Source: Talinum fruticosum (lineage: Eukaryota; Streptophyta; Magnoliopsida; Caryophyllales; Talinaceae). Taken from it: a stretch of DNA of 64,000 bases. The position numbers and the translations under genes were made by a program. The stretch lies in the NCBI GenBank assembly GCA_021018815.1, contig JAITYX010000049.1:3906001-3970000 (forward strand), given 5' to 3'. Under the pieces are notes generated by a model that was not told the origin of the DNA, searched no databases, and saw only the letters and a list, made by a program, of their open reading frames with translations. Each line of letters begins with the position of its first letter. Position 1 is the first letter of the stretch. Shown piece after piece: positions 57,010-64,000 of this stretch.

Positions 57010-57840
57010 GATCATGCTAAGCTCATTCCTAATAAAGCAAAACCGATCCTCACGAAGTGGCTTAGTAAAGATATCAACTAATTGAAGTTTGGTAGGAATG
57101 AATTCAAGTTCAATATCAACTTTCTCAGAATGGTCTCTTAGAAAATGTACCGACCTCAATGTGTTTTGTCTTTGAGTGCTTGAACCGGGTTCTTGGTGAT
57201 GCTGATTGCACTTTGATTGTCACACTGGATTGGAATTGATTTGAATGTAAGTCCAAGAGCTTTCAAGTGTTGCTTGATCCATAATATCTAAGCACGAGCA
57301 TGCTCCAGCTGCAATATACTCAGCTTCAGCAGTTGATAGAGCTATTGAGTTTTGCTTCTTTGAGTGCCAAGATATCGGGATTGACCCAAAACTGGCGAGG
57401 TTCACGAGGTTCTCTTTCTATCAAATTTGTACCGAGCATAGTCAGCATCCGAGTATCTAGTGAGAGTCGGTTACGAGTCTCTTGAGTACCATAGACCTAG
57501 ATTCCGAGTCCCTTTAAGATATCCGAATATTCTCTTCACCGTAATGAGATGTGATTTATTTGGATTAGCTTTAAATCTTGCACACGGACATACACTAAAC
57601 ATTATGTCCGGCCTAATGGAAGTAAGATATAGCAAAGATCCGATCATACCGAATAGAGTTTACGTTATCTTGCTTTTCCTTTCTTGTCTAAGTCCGGTTT
57701 TATCTTTGCTACTAATAGGTCTTCGCTGCATGTTTTGCGTCTTAAAGCTTGTACTTCTTCAGCAGCTCCTTGGTATACTTTGATCGATGGACATAGCTTC
57801 CATCTTTGTCTTGCTTGATTTATAGACCAAGGAAGAAATT
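57010..57840 (-). pseudogene. Copia G RNase H
   Basis: Reads SWHSKKQNSIALSTAEAEYI then AAGAC (57220-57405) and ends with DIFTKPL.EDRFCFIRNEL near 57015-57085. Frameshifts upstream. Confidence 0.82.
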
Positions 57841-58600
57841 AAGTTCTCCCATAATACTCATTTGAAATTCCAGGTCTCATTAACTCGGAAAAATTTCGAC
57901 ACGGAATTTCATTAGTAGCTCCAAAGATTATGTCATCAACATAGATCCGAGCAATAAGAAAGTCTTTTCCCTTGGTTTTATATAAAGAGTCTTGTCAATC
58001 TGACCTCTTGTAAAATCATTTTCAACCAAGAAATTGCTCAGTCTTTCATACCAAGCTCCGGGAGCTTGTTTAAGACCATAAACGGTTTTTGCAATTTGAA
58101 AACATGATTTGGAAATTCTAAGTTTTGAAATCCAGGGGTTGCACAACATAGACTTCCTCTTCAATGAAAGTGTCAAGCAATGCACATTTAACATCCATTT
58201 AATCGAATTTGATATTCATACTAGATGCAAATGCCAATAAAATTCTAATAGCTTGAATTCTAGCAACGAGTGCAAAGGTTTCCCCATAATCAATCCCTTC
58301 TTCTTGATTTTAACCTTGAGCCACAAGTCTAGCCTTATTTTTGACTACCAACCCACCTTCATCCAGTTTTTCTTGAAAACCCATTTGGTTCCTATGATTG
58401 GGTCGTTAGAAGGTCATTTGGTCGAGTATAGATTTGGTTTCTTTCAAATTGATTGAGTTCCTCTTGCATGGCCTCAACCCATTCAAGTTCATTTAGGGCA
58501 TCCACTGCATTTCTGGGTTCAGTTAATGAAATGAATGTAATGAATGCACATAGATTTTATAGAGAGGAACAAGTTCTTACCCAACTGTTGATATCGGACA
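57841..58600 (-). pseudogene. Copia G reverse transcriptase
   Basis: Reads TVYGLKQAPGAWYERLSNFL then VENDF (about 58010-58080); here the Gln lost in A is intact. DFLIARIYVDD, the catalytic box, is near 57930-57965. Upstream, the LVAQGYN-type and WVFKNKLDEGG-type blocks are on the reverse strand near 58300-58390, with frameshifts. Confidence 0.82.
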
Positions 58601-59942
58601 ACATGTTTTCGAGTAGGTGGCTCGAAGCATACTTGAATGTTGTACCTGTTCTCCGGTTCACCAGATTTGTATGTTGAATTAGTTGATTTTCATAAGTCTA
58701 TTCCGAGTGACCTTGTTCATCCGATTGACCTTCAACATTCCGAGTTGGCTCTTAAGTTGCCTCATTACGAGTCAGGTTATTTTGAGTCACTTTGTTCCGA
58801 GTGACATTGATTTGATTCTTAATGAGGTCATTTTCACCAAGATCATCATCTTTGCTTGAGCTTCGAGTCCGAGAATGTTGACTCACTTGGTTTTTCCTGT
58901 TCAAACTCATCAAACACAGGTGGATGCTTTCTTCCACTTTGTTAGTTCTTTTATTGAAAATATGATATGCTTTGCTATGAGATGAATAACCAAGAAAAAA
59001 TACCTTCATCCGATTGAGCATCAAACTTGGTCGAGTGATCCTTACCATTGTTGTGAGCAAAACACTTACATCCAAAGGGTTTGAAGTATAAAATGTTGGG
59101 TTTCTTCCCTTTGTAGAGCTTGTATGGAGTTTTCTTTAGGATGGGTCTAATGAGGCATCCGTTCAACATGTAGTTTTACGTGTTGATCGATCGACCCAGA
59201 AATAGTAGGGTAGATCATGTTCAATCATCATTGTGCTTTTTATTTCTTCAAGAGTCCGGTTCTTTCTCTTTACTACTCCATTTTATTGAGGAGTTCTTGG
59301 TGCTGAGAAATTGTGGGAGATGCCATTTTTATCACAAAACTCTGTAAATTCGAGTTATCGAACTCCCTTCTATGGGCGGTTCGAATTCTCTGGATCCGAG
59401 TCCGAGACTCAATTTGGATTTTCCTGCAGAGCTTGCTGAACTCTTTGAAAGCTTCATTTTTCTGCTTAAGAAAACAAGCCCGGGTAAATCATGAGTAGTC
59501 ATCAACAATCACAAGCACATATGATTTACCTCCGAGACTCTTAACAAGGATTTCACCACATAAATCCATATGCAACATTTCAAGCACTTTGGATGTAGAA
59601 ACAATTTTCAAAGATTTGGAAGATGATTTGACCTGTTTCCCTTTTATGCATGCTTGCACTGATTTTATCTTTCTTAAATGCACAGTGAGGCAATCCTCTA
59701 ACTAAACCATGAGAAGCAAGCTTCTTAATAGTATGCATGCTAATATGACCTAATCTATGATGCCATGTCCATGAATCATCATGTAGAGATACTTTTATTC
59801 AAGACAAATTCTGACTTGGATAAGAAAGAGGAATAATGTAGGTGTTACCTAAGAGCTTGGCCTCCTTGGTAGTATCATCGAAATATAACAGTTGGTCCGA
59901 GTGAATCTTACCTCTTAACCTTTGTGACACGGTTGAGAGATG
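58601..59942 (-). pseudogene. Copia G integrase
   Basis: Blocks: MLHMDLCGEILVKSLGGKSY (59489-59580), VQACIKGKQVKSSSKSLK, TPYKLYKGKKPNILYFKPFG then CKCFAHNNGKDHSTKFDA (58975-59169), FNKRTNKVEESIHLCLM (58920-58970), and a Ser/Asp-rich linker. The HHCC region is at about 59690-59760. Confidence 0.82.
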
Positions 59943-60190
59943 CTAAGTAGATTGTACCTTAATCCCTTGACAAGGTATACTCGGGCTCACCAGATTGTTT
60001 CCTTTTCCAATCTTGCTTATCCCAATTATCATGCCCTTGCTGTCATCTCCAAATGTGACTTTGCCTGCCTTGTACTCTTCCAACGCAGAAAAGAGTCTTG
60101 AATTTCCTGACATGAGACGTGAGCATCCACTGTCCAGGTACCAATGCTCTTTTATTCTTTTCCGAGCCACCTACAAGTCGAAACAAACAA
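59943..60190 (-). pseudogene. Copia G aspartic protease
   Basis: Open over 75 codons: HWYLDSGCSRLMSGNSRLFS, then ALEEYKAGKVTFGDDSKG and ISKIGKGNNLVSP. DSG present. The usual second His (HHM) is Arg-Leu here. Confidence 0.82.
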
Positions 60191-61996
60191 ACCTTTCTCC
60201 CTTCCTCTAACAAACGCAGTAACTCCCTTTACTCGTGGTCCTTTTTGAGGAAGAAGACTCTTGGGAACCCAAATTTGAATAACTTTGGTTTTGGTCGATT
60301 TTGAGTCTTTCTTTTGGAAAACCGAGTCCGTGTCTCTTTCTTTATAAACTCTTTCCTTTTGTAAACGGGAGGAGAATGTTTTCTTCTATAAGGTGCTCTG
60401 GACTCAGTCCTCCTTTCATTCTTATGAATGGATTCGTGCTCAGCCTTACCGAACTTCACAGTTCGGAATCCTTTTGAAAAGCTCCGAGTAGGAATTGGAT
60501 TCCTCCTCTTTGTTAAAACCAAGTCCTTTTTTCTCGAAGGAGACACATTGAGACCCTATGAGGATGTCAAGGTTTTTCTAAGCTTGAGTAAATTTTAAAA
60601 CAAGCTCTTGAGACGTATCCATATCTTGCTTCGGATGCTCATTTTCTCTTCTAAGTGACTTAGACTCGGTCTCATTGGATTGAGCACTGGTCTTGAGTTA
60701 CTGTTAGAGTAAGTCTCAGATTTTATAATTCATTTTTCAAAGAGATGCTCTCGAAGTAACAAACTCAAGTTGTTCTTTAAACCGAGAAGAATCGAATTAG
60801 ACTTTTCTTTCAAAGTATAAATATATTTAGCTAAATGAGCTTTGGAAAACCTGAGGATGTATTCAATTAGCTCCCGAGGATTTGTTTCCTCACTGTCCTA
60901 GTGATCCGAGCTCGACTTTGATTCAGCTTCGAGCCCGAGAGTGCCATCGGACACTTTGAATCATCCGAGTCCTCATCATCTTTTGATGAGTCTTCATCAG
61001 TCCAAGTGGCCATCATAGCCTTTTTTTCTTTCTATGCTTCTTTCTCCTGGGGAGTCTTTGACTATGTGTTCCTTGTTGCCATATTCAAAACAGATCGGAG
61101 TTCTTAGTTAAAGGTAACTTGGAAGGGGAAGAATGTTTACCTTTTCTATCCTTCTTATCTTTCTTATAGAACTCTTCTCTTGGCTTCTTATCCCATCTAT
61201 TGTGCTTCATCATTCTTTTGAAGCCTCCGGCGATAAGTGCCATCGGATCCTCTTCCGAGTGAGAGCAAGTTAGATTTTCTTCTCTGTTTTCCGAGGCCTT
61301 TAGTGCGATGTTCTTTTTAGTGCTGACCTTTGCATCCACCTTTTCCAGGTGGATCTCATGGATGAGTAGCTTCCCAATGAGTTCGTCCGGCTTTAGTAAG
61401 GACAGGTTACGAGCCTCTTCGATGGCTGTAACCTTCGGACTCCATCTTCTCTTGGGTAGACTTTTGAGTATCTTTATGCACATTTCCTTGTGGGAAATCC
61501 TTCTACCTAAAGGTTTGAGATTATTAGTAATCTCGGTGAAGCGGATGAACATCCGAGTGATATTCTCTTCTAGCTTCATCTTGAACAGGTCGTACATGTG
61601 AAGATATTGGCTAATCTTTGATTGTCCGACTTAGCGTGTGCCTTCATAAGTGTTGACAATCGTGTCCCATACTTCTTTCGCTGTGTCACGGCTGACACTC
61701 GGTTGTATTCTTCTAAGCCGATGGCGCACATCGAAATGTTCATTGCCTTGAAGTTCTTTCGAACATCTCTGCGTCTTCGATAGTGTGCTCAACCTTTACT
61801 TTGGGCACGAGTCTTGTTTCATCCATCTTCATTAGAATGTAATTTCCTACTTGTATGATGTTCCGGAGATCTTCATCGTGATCCAATGAGAAAACATTCC
61901 ATGAGGTTCTTCCAAGTGTACGAAGTTAGATCCTTTAAACTTTAGTGGTTTGGTGGAAGATCTTCCTTCATCAAACTCTTCATTCTTCCGAGCCAT
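60191..61996 (-). pseudogene. Copia G gag
   Basis: Start at 61994-61996 (MARKNEEFDEGRSS). A long open stretch 61085-61597 carries YDLFKMKLEENITRMFIRFT, LPKRRWSPKVTAIEEARNLS and LLKPDELIGKLLIHEIHLEK. In the zinc knuckle (about 61045-61090, CFEYGNKEHIVKDS) the second Cys is Tyr and the last Cys is Ser. The Lys/Arg-rich tail is at 60229-60546. Confidence 0.85.
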
Positions 61997-62040
61997 TTTA
62001 TCTTTAAACATTTAGATGGTTAAATCTTTTCGAAAGGCTA

Positions 62041-62052
62041 GGCTCGATACCA
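62041..62052 (-). other. Primer-binding site of copia G
   Basis: The reverse strand reads TGGTATCGAGCC two bases from the LTR. Confidence 0.82.
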
Positions 62053-62054
62053 GT

Positions 62055-63576
62055 TGAAGGTTTGCTCTTGAAGAGACTTAGTCATCCTAGAGGGCGAGTG
62101 AATAGGGTGATGAGGAAATTTAAACAAACACTTGGAAGATTAAAGTCTAAAGCCGACTTTGAAACAGATCCGAGTGTAGATTGGACTCGGAAAAGTGTTA
62201 AGTCAAAAATACGTGGAAACCCTCCTGGGGTAGAAAACCACGGTCGGTGCTAATCTAAGCGCCAAGTAAATCCACTATTTTGAATCCACAAAATATAGTA
62301 GAAAGACTTAACCATAATTGCTCTCTTAGACAATTCCTTACAAGACTTTCTTAGACTCGAAGTTCCCTGATTTGATCTAGTACTTCCTAACTAAGGTAAC
62401 CTTTACGAGTTAGGGACAATCGAGCTGTGTTAACCCTTACAGCTCGGTCAAGGGACCTTTCTCGAAAGTAAGAATAAGTGTTTGTGACTTATTACAAGAC
62501 CTTACAACTCGGAAAGATGTTAAGTACAAAGTTGGAGTTCTAAGTAGAAGATTGAATGAGAATTATACAGAGAGACAATTTCGATAATAGGTTCAAGCAA
62601 TCTCCTTATCTTCCGAAGTGGCTTCTATTTATAGATGACCATGCAGATTAGCCTTTGTGACTATCTTCGATTAGATTTCCTTTGCGACCGTTGCAATGGT
62701 TTTTCCGAGTGACTCGGAAAATATCCGTTGAGGTGTGAACGTTGGGCAATGGCTCTTGACTCCTTTGGATGTTCTAATCCCTGGTGGTGTCTAAAAGCGG
62801 GGTGGAAACCACCGTTGAACTTGGCGTTGCAGATTTTTAGTTTTGGAAACAAACAACCTTGACAAAGTGTGTGGGCCTTGGTCGAAGTAGAAAAAGTCGT
62901 GTCTGCTGGTGATTTGACATCTTCAAGCCGGTTACTTATTGTAATTCAAAAGTAGGATAACCTCCTTTGAATAACCTACAAAAGTAAATCAATTTGGTTC
63001 TCAAAGTATAAAATACTTTAGTCCATGATTAGACACGAGATAAAAATTTAATTAAGATAATTAAGTGCCTAATTATCTCGAGTCTCGAAAGAGTGGAATT
63101 TTCTGAGTCTAATATCCATTATAGTCAAATTCCATCCGAGTCGATCTAGAAGTAAAACAAGTCCGATAGAGAATATCGGAGGAATGGAACTTGATCTAGA
63201 CAAGCACGGTTTAAACGAAACATGCTGACTTAGAAGGATGAATTAACACCGTAATTCAATCAATCTTAGATTACAAAGTCGGACATGAGTTTATGTACGT
63301 TAGAGCAAATATTTGAACATGCGAAAAGTCCGAGTGTTGTCCGAGTGACTCACAACTATGTGTGAAAGGATAAGCAAGAGTGTGCATTCCGAATCGGTCG
63401 AATCAAGTGAAAACATATGCAATAGTTTACGTAACACTCGTAAAAGATTCTAAATCACTTAGAAAAGTTTCTAAAGCACTTAGAATGACTTGTAATCAAA
63501 ACTTACAAGAGATGAAGTCCGTACCTGATTCCTTGATGGTACTTAACATGATATATTTGCAATGTCCGAGTCTTCA
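62055..63576 (-). repeat. 5' LTR of copia G (1522 bp)
   Basis: TGAAGGTTTGCTC ... GAGTCTTCA, inverted and collinear with 52710-54226. Long stretches are identical between the two, for example the 40 or so bases around 53355 and 62702. Confidence 0.92.
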
Positions 63577-64000
63577 GGAAAGAATCCTAACATCTCATAC
63601 TTCAAACCCTTTGAATGTAAGTAATTTGTTCACAATAACGGTAAGGATCACTCGACAAAGTTCGATGCTAAGTTAGATGAAGGTATATTTCTAGCTTACT
63701 CATCTCACTCGAAAAGCCTATCGTGTTTTGAAAAAAAAGAACTAACAATGTGGAAGAAAGTAGCCACGTTGTATTTTATGTGATAGATCGGGGAAGAACA
63801 AGTGGGTTGACCTTCTTATATCTAAAACGCAATTGAGATGAAGATGATCTTGCTGAAGTTGAGCTCGGACAAAGTCAAAAGAAAGCAACTCGGAATGAGG
63901 TAGCTCAGAATATCATGACTCGGATCGAACCAACTCAAGATCCAGCTCAGAATGTCTGAAGGACAAGCGGAAGAGCAAACTCAGCAAGCTCGGACTGCGA
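63577..64000 (+). pseudogene. Copia F integrase, right part
   Basis: Resumes the plus-strand F after G: SYFKPFECK, the FVHNNGKDHSTKFDA-type block, GYSSHSKAYR-type sequence and NVEESSHVVFYV (63590-63790), equivalent to A 14345-14545. The protease and the first two thirds of the integrase (A 13330-14340) are missing at the point where G sits. It continues beyond the window edge. Confidence 0.78.

Larger units (their letters stand above)
52710..63576 (-). mobile_element. SIRE-like copia element G, near full length
   Basis: Minus-strand copia inside F: 3' LTR 52710-54226, PPT, third ORF, pol, gag, PBS 62041-62052, 5' LTR 62055-63576. Both LTRs are about 1.52 kb and closely similar, and all domains are present, so it is the youngest or best preserved copy here, though frameshifted. 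CAGGA lies left of it (52705-52709); at the right CAGGA spans the LTR end (63575-63579), consistent with a duplication that lost one CA. Confidence 0.88.

Noticed and set aside
1..64000. CRISPR array, tRNA or rRNA genes, bacterial operons
   Set aside because: Regularly spaced short direct repeats, cloverleaf genes and ribosome-binding sites were looked for by eye and not seen; the only tRNA-like sequences are primer-binding sites.

Overview
This window is plant nuclear DNA made almost entirely of decayed, nested transposable elements. No intact host gene, tRNA, rRNA, CRISPR array or bacterial-style operon is visible. The evidence is plant-type Ty1/copia and Ty3/gypsy polyprotein motifs, tRNA-type primer-binding sites (PBS), polypurine tracts (PPT), TG...CA long terminal repeats (LTRs), a LINE endonuclease fragment and a hAT-type MITE. 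A flowering plant, probably not a grass, is likely; the species cannot be told. Most reading frames are broken by stops and frameshifts.

Layout. (1) 1-6765: a minus-strand Ty3/gypsy element resembling the Tekay/Del group, from integrase C-terminus to gag, PBS and a long LTR. (2) About 6770-39725: a minus-strand Tat/Ogre-like element: LTR, PPT, and far to the right an integrase C-terminus. Between them lies a plus-strand (antisense) gene-like sequence with its own TATA box, candidate introns and plant-mobile-domain/DUF7745-like motifs. It is split by two SIRE-like copia insertions: A (+, 9774-21395, target duplication CAAAA) and B (-, 23575-38423, target duplication ACTAG). B carries an LTR fragment of a third copia (C) and a gag-only Athila-like element D (27191-35314), which itself carries a hAT MITE (34186-34856). 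(3) 39735-44301: the 5' half of another minus-strand copia, E. (4) 44594-45310: a LINE ORF2 fragment. (5) 45390-50890: a plus-strand Tat-type element without recognisable pol, with rearranged tandem LTR pieces. (6) 50891-64000: a deleted plus-strand copia F split by G (-, 52710-63576), the most complete copia here.

How the parts relate. A, B, C, E, F and G are one copia family: LTR ends TGAAG...CTTCA, PBS beginning TGGTATC, PPT AAAAGGGGAGAT. Besides gag-PR-IN-RT-RH the family has a third coding region between RNase H and the 3' LTR, seen in A, B and G. It has a basic N-terminus, a domain resembling the 'putative plant transposon protein' family, an acidic or coiled-coil stretch and a basic C-terminal tail. 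In A and G it is preceded by an internal TATA box; in G two perfect matches to the plant MSA (mitosis-specific activator) consensus lie just upstream.

The signals most worth following are the copia third ORF with its candidate internal promoter, the antisense spliced gene in the Tat element, and several recombination junctions (duplicated flank plus LTR around A, the B/D chimera, the tandem LTR fragments at 48919-50355).
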